A stretch of DNA of 64,000 nt from contig VJWN01000010.1 of assembly GCA_007644065.1 (NCBI GenBank), positions 744,001 to 808,000 of the forward strand, read 5' to 3'. Both the position numbers and the translations under genes were made by a program. The DNA is from Margaritispora aquatica. Taxonomy: Eukaryota > Ascomycota > Leotiomycetes > Helotiales > Discinellaceae. How positions within the stretch are numbered: position 1 is the stretch's first letter; each line of letters begins with the position of its first letter. Of the stretch, positions 37,514-48,617 are shown in pieces. The notes beneath the pieces were generated by a model. The model had not been told where the DNA came from, searched no databases, and saw only the letters and a list, made by a program, of their open reading frames with translations.

Positions 37514-38709
37514 TCACGAATAAGGTTGACTGTTGGCAATAACTGGCTGGGGCCAGTCGTCTTCTGTTATGCTCGACCAGAATGCCCAGATTGTTACCAC
37601 TGATAAGAGTGTGAACAGAGTCTCAAAGAGTGCTCCGTTTATCTTGCCATCGGTGCCGTTGCAAATGTGAATGCTGACAACATAGTTGAAGATTTGGCCG
37701 ATGGCGAAGAAAAGTGCTGCTGCACCTAGGAACAGCATTGGCTTGCGCTCTCCAAGAACGCGAATGACAAGAATGGTCTCTAGGCAGAAGTAGACGAATA
37801 AGAACACTAGAGGTGCCAATTGGTACAAAACATAGAGAGCTATGTTCCTGTTGTCGCCGCTTAGACTCGAATCGAAGTGACCGGTCCAGCTGTAGCCAGT
37901 ATCAAGAGTAATATATCCGGTTCCGACAAAGATAGCGATTGCGGATCCAACCATTAAACCGAGCGATATAGGTGTGCCATCGTCCAGTAGTTGATATCCA
38001 ACGATGCCATTGAGCATTAGCATCCATAGCGTTGCTGTGATAAGGCCGACATGAATACCAGTAAAAGCCTACTGATGTCAGTCGTGTCACAAAATTTCAA
38101 TGATGAATGCACTCACTATCCTAACTTTATTTGAGAGAGGGAATAGGCCGACTGTGAAGATTTCGCAGATCTCAATGAGGATGTATCCGAGTAGGAACAA
38201 TTGCATTTCCCTTGATTGGCAGGTTAGCTTTATTTCCTCAATTAAGAATTGTAACAAACCTTCGTCCGACAGCAGCTTGCTTTCGATTCGAGCGCCATAA
38301 CAGAAATATAGTCACGAGAATTGCTATTCCGCATAATACAATGGAGCCTGATTTAGGTCAGTCGAGCTCCTCCTACTTGTCGCGTCTCAATTTACGAACC
38401 AATGTTGCCCAGGTGCTTTCCATTCTTCAGAGGGATTCCCACGAGTTGACATCCTCCTTCAAATCCGCTTGGGTTGGCATAACTAAATCCAGGGAAGATC
38501 TAGGATACAAGTGTTAGAATCCTCGAATTGTGTCGTAGTATGGGTAAAGCTGGTAACCTACATTGCAGATTGGTAATGTTGAATCGCGGCAGAAGTTCTG
38601 GATCGCAATTGACGTTAGCACTGACTCGCGATGGGAATTCCGAAGTGAGGAATGTGCAAAAAAAGCGAAGTTTGCGTACATGGAAATTTCCAAATTCCGT
38701 CGAACCCAT
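37514..38709 (-). CDS. Chs7-family protein (chitin synthase export chaperone / 'chitin synthase III catalytic subunit' family)
   Basis: Six exons (38709-38680, 38597-38562, 38499-38400, 38347-38260, 38210-38117, 38068-37514) give 300 residues. The N terminus MGSTEFGNFHNFCRDSTLPI and the following CN match the family's FGDF...FC...LPLCN start. About seven membrane helices follow, with the late GRREMQLFLLGY, NGIVGYQLLDDGTPISL and VTIWAFWSSITEDDWP motifs typical of Chs7. In yeast Chs7 lets chitin synthase Chs3 leave the ER; filamentous fungi have this gene and related paralogues, and this may be one of the paralogues. Two donors are GTTCGT and GTTTGT rather than GTAAGT, but the frame and family motifs support them. 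Confidence 0.85.
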
Positions 38710-41441
38710 TTTCTTTCTTGTGGCGCGATGCGCAGTGGCTTTGGATGATCCTACTACAGAGCGATAATGTGGATGATTGTCGCAAGCTCTGATTTCGAGC
38801 TGTTGGTAGCTTTAATTCGATGACAGTGATCAATTGAGTTTTTGAATGGATGAAAAGATTGACTCGATTACTGGACTGCGTGAAGTTGCAATGTGTCTGT
38901 CTGCTGGCGTGATGTGATGGTGTTCCTTGCTTTCTTTCTTTCTCCTTCTCCCAGCCCTTGACTTGTTTTGGTTGCTGGTTTCTTCGCCTTCTCTTTCCCT
39001 CCCTTCTCTCTGCAGTCAGTAGAACAGTAAAACTTGCAACTGCCCAGCCTCTCTGCGTCCAGGTACAGGCACAGAACCACTTTTCCAGGTCTCGCTCACT
39101 TTCGGGTATTTGCGACCGACCCTTGTTTGATTACTGTATCGTATCGCTACAGGAAACCTCGGCGACGACGTGGATTAAAAATATGTTCACTAAAGATATT
39201 TGGCGATGCAACAACAACGAAGGTTGGAAGAACGGGAAGAAAGACGACGACCACGAACAAGAATAAGGTATTTGATGCGGAGAGATGTGGCAAATACTGG
39301 ACATTAATCACGGCAAGATGAGGTGACAGTGCATTCGCCCAGCACTCAGCAACACCGACATTTCTATAGTATGCCAGCATGGCAGAGTGGCAGATTGGCA
39401 GATTGGCACATCTTCGAGTCATCCCTGTACTTTGGACCTTGAATCACGGAGATGAGGTGACAAGACACGAGCCAAACAGATCAATTCAATCAACCCCTCC
39501 ACTTCCTCCAAGTCCCCTCAAGGACGAGGTTTGATGAAGCGCTTCATGCTTGCAATTGCTTTCTTTTGCACCCAAATCCACGTATGAACCAGTCCAGCAT
39601 TCAGCTTTTCTTCAGTCGTCGCAATCGTTGCTATGGACATGGTCACTACGGAGGCATGTTTAGAAGTTCGAGGCCCTTCAGAAGCCCTCTCAACCCTCGT
39701 TTGTCTGCACAAAATGGCTATTATTAATTATACAAGTATATTATTGGGGGCTAACGTGTTTCATGTTATGCAACGCCACAGCTTTAACCGGCATTCATTC
39801 GTGCATGCGGGTGAAGGAGATCTTCTTCGGAACCAAAAGAAAGGATTTGCATCAAATGGCCTGTTTGGGACAGGAAGAAGGTCGTAAATTTCCAATGTTA
39901 TGCGCACCCCAGATGAGGCTGTTCATGCGCATGATGAACTCGAAGTTCTTCGCATGTGTGACCCATATTGATGGACGAAGATCTTGATGTGATCTTTCAT
40001 GCCTGCTCCCGTTGAGCTGATCCTCCGCAATCATAAGAACTTTATAAGTTCATGGCACCCGAGTCTTTCATCTTCAAGTCCTTTCGGTGGTGCGACTCCC
40101 ATGAACGACATTGAAATGCCGGTTATTCTTCCTGATTGCGAGCAATCTTGGATGATTGGATATCAATTTACGGGTACCCATGGCGAGGAGAGGCTGTGTT
40201 GCCGCCGTTAGAGAAGATTCATTCTAGAACAGTGTTGGATGACAACAAGGTGTGACTGTGGTGAATTTCCATTGCTCGGAATCGAACTTACTCTCGTGAT
40301 AGAGGTCACGATACCCAAACACCACCTCACCTCCTGAGTCCTGTCAAGCGAGACCCTTGGTATACAGTACCGTAGTGGCTTTGATCCAAAGAGGTGGGAT
40401 CTGGGGAGATGACTACCCCACAATCTAGAAATGATCACCATCTTGAACAAAGCGTCAACGAGTCATTCTGATGCTCTTTACAGATCATTGGCAAGATTAG
40501 TGTGTGGTACAGTATTGTCAATAGTTCCCTAGGTTATCTGTGCATTCGTTGGTGTGGTGGATATTGTCACTATTGGCAGATAAAACCCATTTCTAGAGAC
40601 AGATTTAATGATCTTCACGATCAAAGCGTCGCGCCGAGAGAGTTCGAGTATTAACTACAATTTACAATGAACACCTAAACCAAAGTTGAGTGAACTTTGA
40701 CTAAGGGATAGGGACTTAGTACACAATAATGGAAGCAACAAACTGGTGAACAAGGGACCACCTCCTACATAGCTTATAATAGTGGTGTCAGACAGCTAAA
40801 TATGGACTCAGGTAGCAAATTGTAATATGCATCTGTCGCACGAAATATCCTGTCTTAGACGAAATACTTCACCCTCTAAAAAGGGGTTAAGGGATTCTTC
40901 AATATAAGTCACTGATGGGAAGACCAAAGCACCTTACTTATCTAATCAACCCTTTCGGATGAAACACATATTTGAAAACCGATAAGAGCTTGAAGAGGTT
41001 GAAGAGCCGCTCAAGCCCTGTCTTGTGCCTGAGATCCCATCTTCGGAACAACGTCATTGAGGCTCTTGAATATCTTGTACCCCAGTAACTTTGTCTTTCT
41101 TTTTAACGTTACATGAACTTCTGAGTCGATGGAAATAATCCAATTCATCGATACTTAACGAGCATCAAACCAAGGGAAAAGTAACGTCTTATCACGCCCA
41201 GTGGTCCCTTTAAAAAAGTAAAGGGATAAGGTAGGTATGCGGGTCTGAATAATCCCTGAAGCCGTCGTCATTCGAGCACACGCTTGTCTTGTGCCAACGA
41301 CCTCAGGACAGCTCCCACTTACTCAACCTTGATTCAACCTCGCAAGTCAAGCTGTACCAGTTGTACCAGCTGCACCAATCTCGTGTTTTTCTTCATTCTT
41401 TCTAAGCACACCGTTCCCAAGTATCCAGTGTGTGCCAATCT
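38710..41441. promoter_or_regulatory. 2.7-kb divergent intergenic region Chs7 / sugar transporter
   Basis: Outward-reading genes. It holds many short frames (under 110 codons) without motifs, a pyrimidine-rich stretch at 38930-39015, and a short repeat GGCAGATT near 39391-39407. A tRNA-like segment on the minus strand near 40262-40330 is not a complete tRNA. No gene called. Confidence 0.45.
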
Positions 41442-44036
41442 ATGCATATCCGGTCCACTTTTGCTCAAAGTTTTCTGGTGGCTGCATGGAAATAGCTTGC
41501 CTGACTTGTTGACCATCTCCCGAACTGGACCCTTTCCCTTTGATCGGACGTCACGGGCGCCCACTTCTCCAGTCCTCACTCCAAGTTTCCCAACGCAGAG
41601 GACTGCTGCCATACAGTCCAAAACCTTCATCATTTCATCCTCTAATCCCTCTCGTCGCCCGGCCAATATTCCTCTGCGGACCTTACCCACCGCAGGAACT
41701 AGTCATTCAAACGTGAAGTCGCAGTCAGCTTCACTGCTGGGTGCATCAGACGAAAGGCAGGGCCGAAAATCATCCTTATCTCGATCATCTTCAGCAGACT
41801 CGGCATTTTCTTGGAGTGATACGGGCGATCTCGCAGAGCAATTGGGAGAAGCTGGAGATCCGTTGCAAATAAAGCTCCAGGAAACTCTCGAGGACCAAGG
41901 ACTTAGTAGTTCCACGAGACGGACACCAAGGCAGAAGCGAGTTCGATATCAAGACCAAGTTGACGACTTCGAGCTTGAAGACTACCACCGTGAATTTGTT
42001 AAGGAGGATATTGAGATCCCAAAGCCTGCCCCTCGCCGTATCACTAGGGCAGAACATATCATAGCCGCAGCCATGTCGGGAGGAGAAAGGCAGATGCATG
42101 GCCTGACAGGCAAGGCCTTAGTGTACGGATGGCAGATGTTATGTGGATTCTCTGGCTGACAATTGTCAGGTATTTTACGAGTATATTCGTCTCACTAGGT
42201 GTCTTCTTGTTCGGTTACGACCAAGGAGTTATGTCTGGTATTATCACGTAAGTGGGGGAGTCGTCCATGAAGAAACTCTACTAATCATTGGATAGCGGGC
42301 CTTTCTTCAATGACTATTTCGATCAGCCTACGCGAGCGGAAGTAGGAACTATGGTTGCTATCCTCGAGATTGGAGCTTTCTGTTCATCACTAGTGGTAGG
42401 CAGGATAGGTGACATTATTGGACGACGAAAGACTATATTATACGGATCGTGTATATTCTTTGTGGGTGGAGGTCTGCAAACATGCGCAACTGGTATGCCT
42501 ATGATGATGCTAGGGAGAATTCTTGCTGGTGTTGGTGTTGGTATGCTATCGACAATTGTGCCTGTCTACCAGTCCGAGATCTCACCCCCACACAACCGGG
42601 GTAAGCTCGCATGTATCGAATTCTCGGGAAACATCACTGGATATGCGACCTCTGTTTGGGTGGACTATTTCTGCAGTTACATTAATAACGACTACTCATG
42701 GAGGTTGCCATTGTTCATGCAGTGCGTAATGGGGGCTCTACTTGGTATTGGTAGTCTGATTATTGTCGAATCACCGAGGTAAGTCATCCAAGGAGTGCTA
42801 CATGTTACGGCTTACTAATGAAATAGGTGGTTGTTGGATAACGATCACGACGAAGAAGGTATTGTGGTTATTGCAAATCTCTACGGAGGTGGTGATATTC
42901 ACAATCCAAAAGCACGTGACGAGTACCGAGAAATTAAGATGGATGTTCTCCTTCAGAGGCAAGAAGGTGAGAAGACATATGCTGATATGTTCCGTCGGTA
43001 TCGCACTCGAGTCTTTATTGCCATGTCCGCGCAAGCATTCGCTCAACTGAACGGCATCAACGTCATTTCTTATTACGCTCCATACGTCTTCGAATCTGCT
43101 GGATGGGTTGGTCGAGATGCCATCTTGATGACTGGAATCAACGGTATCACTTATTTCCTGTCAACCATTCCACCATGGTACCTGGTTGATAAATGGGGTC
43201 GCCGATTCATCCTTCTCAGTGGGGCCATTGCTATGCTCATAGCATTATCAGCGATTTCATATTTCCTGTTCCTCGACATTCGGGCAACTCCGACTTTAGT
43301 TGTCATTTTCGTCATGATTTACAATGCCGCTTTTGGTTACAGTTGGGGTCCCATCCCATGGCTTTACCCTCCGGAGATTTTACCTCTTAGCATTAGATCC
43401 AAAGGCGCTAGTCTTTCCACTGCAACAAACTGGGCGTTCAATTGGCTTGTAGGAGAAATGACACCGATCTTGCAAGAATGGATTGCATGGCGCCTTTATC
43501 TCATCCATGCGTTCTTCTGTGCTACTAGTTTTGTCGTTGGTAAGTCGTAGTCTCTGGGCTTCTTCGAAACTCGCTAATGATAAATAGTTTATTTCATATA
43601 CCCTGAGACAGCAGGTGTAAGATTAGAAGACATGGACGCTATCTTCGGCGATGCAACGGTCGCCCCAACACCCTCGACACTCAGAGGCACGGAAGCCAAC
43701 CCATTGTTAGGAGGTACTGCATCTCCTGTCCCATCGATGGATCTACGCAGAGGGATTATTGGCGGTACTGGCGGATATGGCAGTCCTTCAGCCGCTGCAC
43801 GCGCAGGGCTCGGTGCATCAAATGCTATTCCGGGACTAGATATTGATCCTCCACATGTCAAAATCATGAATGGAAAGCCGCAGTACAGTGAACCCGAAGA
43901 CAACGAGTCGCAAAGTGAAGGTGTAGGCGGCTGGATCAGTAGGATTGTAAAGAGTGGTGGTGGTGATGAGGATAGTGTAAGGAGTGGACGGAGTGGGAAT
44001 GGAGCTTATAAACCTGTAGATCAGGAGGATGTATGA
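41442..44036 (+). CDS. MFS sugar transporter with long N- and C-terminal tails (start unresolved)
   Basis: Certain exons: up to 42122, then 42170-42247, 42296-42778, 42827-43539 and 43588-44036. The join at 42122/42170 gives LVYFTSIFVSLGVFLFGYDQ, the usual first helix. Further signatures are GRIGDIIGRRKT, GRILAGVGVGM, VESPRWLL, QLNGINVISYYAPYV, DKWGRR and YPETAG, all typical of sugar porters with 12 helices. The C-terminal tail has about 135 residues. Upstream of the first in-frame ATG (42073, which would give 590 residues) the frame stays open and looks coding: a Ser-rich stretch, then EDIEIPKPAPRRITRAEHII. The true start is therefore probably upstream. A possible model uses ATG 41442 and a 121-nt intron 41478-41598 (760 residues), but its donor GTGGCT is weak. 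Substrate, and whether it is a transporter or a sensor, cannot be read from the sequence. Confidence 0.82.
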
Positions 44037-44420
44037 TTTATGACGAAGACTCGAAAGAGTACGAAAGTTGGATATCCAAGCAAAGCAAGTCTGTGCTTGC
44101 AAGCGAGAAGCTTGTATAGAGATCTGGCGTTGGCGGTTCGTTTGTAGAGCTAGACTTAGAGCTAGACTTAGAGCTAGACCTTGGGCTAGAGCCAAGGCTC
44201 GGCTCACAGCTGTGTATTCATATGCGTATACTTCAAGAGCTGTGATAGAAGTATCTATTCAATAGACGAATTATGAACGTATCTAGTGCTTGTTCACCTT
44301 GTCATTTCAAGTCTACTTTTTAGTTCCCGGACTCTTTTCTCAGTCTATTTGCATTGCACTCTATGCTGATCTTAGGTATGTATTTTACGTCGCTCTACCT
44401 CACACCTCAACCCACAGCCC
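44037..44420. other. Convergent gap, sugar transporter / UBE3D-like
   Basis: 3' flanks of both genes. Contains a 12-bp tandem repeat at 44146-44182. No gene. Confidence 0.55.
44146..44182. repeat. Tandem repeat, 12-bp unit AGAGCTAGACTT, about 3 copies
   Basis: Two exact copies and a third with one inserted C, in the 3' flank of the transporter gene. Confidence 0.85.
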
Positions 44421-46253
44421 TCAACCTTCCCACCACTCCAACAACCCCACATTCCACACCTGGAACCTCCGCGCGCTAGGCGGGAGGAAATTCGCGCTCT
44501 GCTTGAGGGTTTGCGCTAGTTCGGTGATGGTTTCTCGGGGGAGGTAGAGTTCTTCTGCGTTATTGTTGCTGTTGCTGGCTTGTGGAGGTTGAGGGTGTTG
44601 GATGGTGGTGCTGCTGGTGGTGCTGGTGGTGGAGAGGGGAATAGAGATAGGTTGGTGGAATATCTTCATTGCTAGTCTTGCTCTTGGGGTGGTGGTGGCG
44701 GTGGTGGTGGAGAGGGACGATGAGAAGCGAATGCTGGGCGCGAAGATCCAGAGTGAGAGGCCTTTTTGCTCCTTGGTTATGTTCGTGGCTGTGTCTGTGC
44801 CTATTGGTATAGTGGAGGAGGTGGAGGTGGGTTGAGGATGAGAGTGAGGTAGTACCAGGATTCGAGAGACGCATTGGGAGTGTACTATTGATAGGAGTTG
44901 GGCGGTGAGGATTGAGGAGAGTGAGGGTCTTGATGGTGGTGATGATTTCTGTGGTGGTAATAGTTGTGGTGGTGATGGTTGTGAGGAGGTGGTTGTGGTT
45001 GTGTTTGGTGGGGTGCTGTTTGGTGACAGAGTGAGTGTGAGGCGCCATTTGTAAAGGCGGGATCCGTCGCTGGAGGGGTCATGGTAGCCGATGTAGGAGG
45101 TACATTTTGAGCAGATGAGTGGTTGGTATGGTGGTTTTGCACTAAGACTTCCGTCCTGAGGAAGTGGTGGTGATGGTGAAGTCTGGGAGCTGGTTAGCTG
45201 AATATCCAAGAACACGGATACAAAATGCAGTGAGAGGGAAAACCATAAAGACCGAGCAATGATAAGGTGAAAGACATGGATTATAGGATATGTTTGAAGA
45301 ATTGCATTTAAAATAAGTAGTCTAGTAACTATAATGTCCCTCGTGTTAATCCCATGGCCTTCCAACATCCAGGAAGATACAGTGTGCACCGAGGTAGTGA
45401 GCCTCCAGCCGACAGGTAACCCATTTTCCGAAGAATCAGGGTAGGCAGGTCGACTGATGTGAGATTGTGATTGAAGTGGTCAATTTGGGGTATTTGTATC
45501 GGTGACCAGATCACTGAACTTGCTTGCGCGAGAGTGGCCACCTTCTTGATACCCAGTTCATTTTATCTTTCCTCCTATCCCTTGCCTTTCCTCCATCTCA
45601 TCCGGTAGCCCATGAGAGTAAAAAAAAACAACGAAACACAGGAGAAATGAAACGGTGCCTACCTGAATACTAACACAATCTGTTTCTGATAATAAGAGAG
45701 TAGTAAGATCCACAAATCCTACTCCCTCTTGAGCAGCAAACCTAGAACCGGGACCGTATCCCTTGTCTGGCACAGCATCTTGATCGCTTGACCCATGAGT
45801 ATGAGGTACATCAGGCTTATGGCAATGCCAGAAATCCATCATCTCGGCCCAATTCTCACTAGGGAGATCTTTCCACGTCTGAATTGCTCCTCCTCTCACC
45901 AGCTTCGCTCCACAGTCCCTACATGAGAACTCGGCGCCTTCAGGTAACGAAGACGCAGACCAGGGCGCATCGTTTGCTTGGTCTTCAGATACACGTGAGA
46001 CTTGGCCGGTAAGTGGGAGGCGCCATGACAGCTCTTTACTGCCGGTTCTTGGAATTTGAAGTTGTGCATTGGGTGCTACCTGGCCTGGAAGGGTGAGAGA
46101 TGTCCTCTTTCCATCGTGTGACAGGATGAAGTTTTGCCCTCCTAGCAGCACAACTTTTGTTGACGCGTTGCTTGGCGTGTCGAGCGCGACAATGACTGAG
46201 ATCTGTCGAATGTTGGACAGCAGCTCCGAGTATATCAAAGGCGTTTCCGGCAT
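44421..46253 (-). CDS. UBE3D/Ipa1-like E2-binding protein (HECT_2 family)
   Basis: Two exons, 46253-45663 and 45182-44421, give 450 residues. The N terminus (PLIYSELLSNIRQISVIV) and the block FSCRDCGAKLVRG, then LPSENWAEMMDFWHCHKPD, are hallmarks of the E2-binding family that includes human UBE3D and yeast Ipa1. A second Cys pair (CSKCTSYIGY) follows right after the splice join QTSPSPPLPQ. The C-terminal half contains long Thr/Ser/Pro runs of low complexity, then WIFAPSIRFSSS and the end RRFQVWNVGLLEWWEG, also family-like. Such proteins bind ubiquitin-charged E2 enzymes; Ipa1 affects mRNA 3'-end processing. The 480-nt intron is about ten times the local norm. The ATG at 46253 is chosen because homologues begin shortly before LIYSELLS; an upstream in-frame ATG exists at 46400. 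It is divergent from the questin-oxidase-like gene with 292 nt between starts. Confidence 0.82.
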
Positions 46254-46545
46254 AATTCTGGTCGTGGAATATGGTTCGATGATTGTCACATTGTCAGATG
46301 AAGTTGAGGGTTTTTGAGGCTCTCTCGAGTTGATCTGATACTCGGCTCGTGGTTTCTCCACCTCCGATGAACATTGTCTTGGCATATTCGTTGTATCCAA
46401 TCAGCTCAATCATAGCCTTGCAGCAGTTCAGCCTCGTCTCTACCCCACATCTGGTGAGGATCCATGTCAATCCCAACAGTCAACACTTACCAAATATACA
46501 AAATCAGCCCAGAATATTTTCTTCTCTCCAAATAAATCTGCAATC
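46254..46545. promoter_or_regulatory. Compact bidirectional promoter, UBE3D-like / questin-oxidase-like
   Basis: Only 292 nt separate the two start codons, the tightest divergent spacing in the window. No clear TATA box or palindrome is seen. Confidence 0.5.
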
Positions 46546-47894
46546 ATGTCGTCCCCAATGATAGCTTGGGTACCAGTGGTAAATCAAGTCTACAAATACC
46601 TAACAACAAGCACTTACTCCGCCCAATCCATTCCCATTCCCTCAGTACCCATTCATGACGTCGAAACCGCACCAGAGAAGCGTCCTAGGACGCTCAAGCA
46701 CCTTTTTCGCGCAAACCACATCAACCATGCGATACTATACCATAACTTAACATATCACAACCACATGCCACATCTGCTAGGCTCGGCATACCTATTTGGA
46801 GCAAATCCAGACCAGTTGCAGCACATTTACGACACAGAAGCTGAGGAGCTAGAGGAATGGAAGGACTCTCCAGCTGAGATTACAGAGACGGATTGGAGGG
46901 AATTTCTAGGTGACAAAAAGTATGAGAGGGCGTTTCTGGATTTCTTCGAGGACGAGCTGGCGTTAAAATATGGGTATAACTGGCAGAAAGTAGCGGACGA
47001 GTATCTGTTTAGCGGGGATGAACCTTTGATCAATGGAGTTATAGCTGGCCGTATGTCTTCCTTTGCTTCTGTTCATATATCAAAGTGACAAGTGCTGAAA
47101 TGAACATAGTCGGCCACCCCCTAATCCACCTCGGTTATGGCTACGAATTCTCGAACAAAGAGGTCGGAGTCGAAGCCCTCGCCATGGCCGCATGTTCCTA
47201 CAACTTCCTACACAAATACCTCGATAAACCAAGCTACACCAAGAAATCCACCTACAGCACGACCTCGCCCCTCGAGATCTTGCACAAAGTCCACTCCGAC
47301 GCCCGCTTCGATGGGCTCTTCCACCAAAAAGGCGCCGACAATATCACCACCCTCTTCGACCAGCATGAAGCCCTCATCCTCGAGCACTGGAACGCCTGGA
47401 CGCTCATCGATCCCGTGACCCAGTTCCGCGACTCCCAGGAAGCCGCCATCGCGCTGCTGATCCGCACCGTTGAGCCAGGGACGCACGCTTACGACTTCTT
47501 CCTCGTGCATATCCTCACCACTTCGCACGCGGTGCGCATCCTACTCCCTATGATACCCAAACGCTTTCACGTCTCGCTTGTGCGCCAGTGGTGGCTCCTC
47601 ACGCTCGCCGTGTACATCGCCCAACTGCGACCAAAGATTAGCGAGGACTTGGAGGAGAAGGTCCCCCAGGGGAAGGGCTGGAAGTGGGTTGAGGACCAGG
47701 CGATTAATGGTGAGTGGAGGACTGATGCGCATTTTGTGAAGGCGTTGAGGGCGATTAAGGAGGTGGCTTTCGTGTGGGGCGATGTGCATGAGCGGTTTTT
47801 GGGGAGTGCGGTTAAGTTGGTGGAGGATTTTCATGGGTGGACTGGGTTTACTGGGATGGAAGAGGCAGAGGGTGCAGAGAGGAGTGTGAATTGA
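46546..47894 (+). CDS. Questin oxidase-like protein (DUF4243 family)
   Basis: Two exons, 46546-47050 and 47110-47894, with a 59-nt intron, give 429 residues. The join restores GVIAGLGHPLIHLGYGYEF, a conserved block of the family. NHAILYHNLTYHNHMPHLLG near residue 60-80 and the later HDARF/HILTTSHAVRILLP region (seen as LVHILTTSHAVRILLPM) are also typical. Characterised members catalyse Baeyer-Villiger-type ring opening of anthraquinones (questin oxidase, and AflY-like proteins in aflatoxin-type pathways), but most fungal copies are uncharacterised. No polyketide synthase or other pathway gene lies in this window, so this copy may be a stand-alone oxygenase with another substrate. It shares a very short promoter region with the UBE3D-like gene. 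Confidence 0.85.
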
Positions 47895-48617
47895 GTGAAT
47901 CTTGCAAGATCATCAAAAATTGCTGTATTTGTATACCTGGTTATTGGAGTTTGGCGACTTGGTACCAAGATGGGTAATAACGAGATCATGAAACAATGAA
48001 GCGTATCTGATCATTCAAATACCCTTTGACTAAATCCAGCGAGGTAGGTCAATACCACTTGGTTCAAATTAGTGAAACATGCTATTACATTCTCGGGGCA
48101 TGATAAAATCGCGAGAGAATTGAATTGTATCTAAAGTATCCAACTACTACGATGAAAGTTACCTTACCTATCATTATTTGGTAAAAACCATTTAGTCATT
48201 TAGTAAAGTAAGGTATCTTACGCATCAATACGACGAAATCAAGAGATCATTAGTTAGTGAATATTTTCTAAATCTGTTTCACAACACATAACCAACAATC
48301 TTAGTATTTAATACCTTCTCGCTCGAAGCTCGTGGTTTGGGCCTGATCAAGAAATAAGTTAAAATAAGTTGAATTGCAGTTGACTGACTGACTGACTGAC
48401 TGACTGACTGACTAACTGACTAACTGACTAACTGACTAACTGACTAACTGACTAACTGACGGAATGTCAAGAGAGCCCAGTCATTGTACCCTAACAGCCC
48501 ACACACCTTCTCAGTGATTCTCATTTATATGATCATTCCCACATGTATTTCCAGATCTCCATGGCAGGATAAACATGAGGTTATCTTCGCTTGAAATGCA
48601 TTATCTCTCGTTCTTCG
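47895..48617. other. Convergent gap, questin-oxidase-like / HET, with microsatellite
   Basis: AT-rich 3' flanks of both genes with an 80-nt TGAC-based microsatellite at 48381-48460. No gene. Confidence 0.55.
48381..48460. repeat. Compound microsatellite (TGAC)8(TAACTGAC)6
   Basis: Eight exact TGAC units are followed by six exact TAACTGAC units, 80 nt in all. The second block looks like a point change in one TGAC followed by expansion of the new 8-bp unit. Confidence 0.95.

Noticed and set aside
40262..40330. tRNA-like segment on the minus strand (GTTCGATTCC, B-box-like)
   Set aside because: The T-stem does not pair (GTAAG against CCGAG) and no acceptor stem is found; chance or decayed relic.
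44560..45142. His/Thr/Asn-rich alternative frames
   Set aside because: Frame-shifted readings of the low-complexity exon of the UBE3D-like gene.
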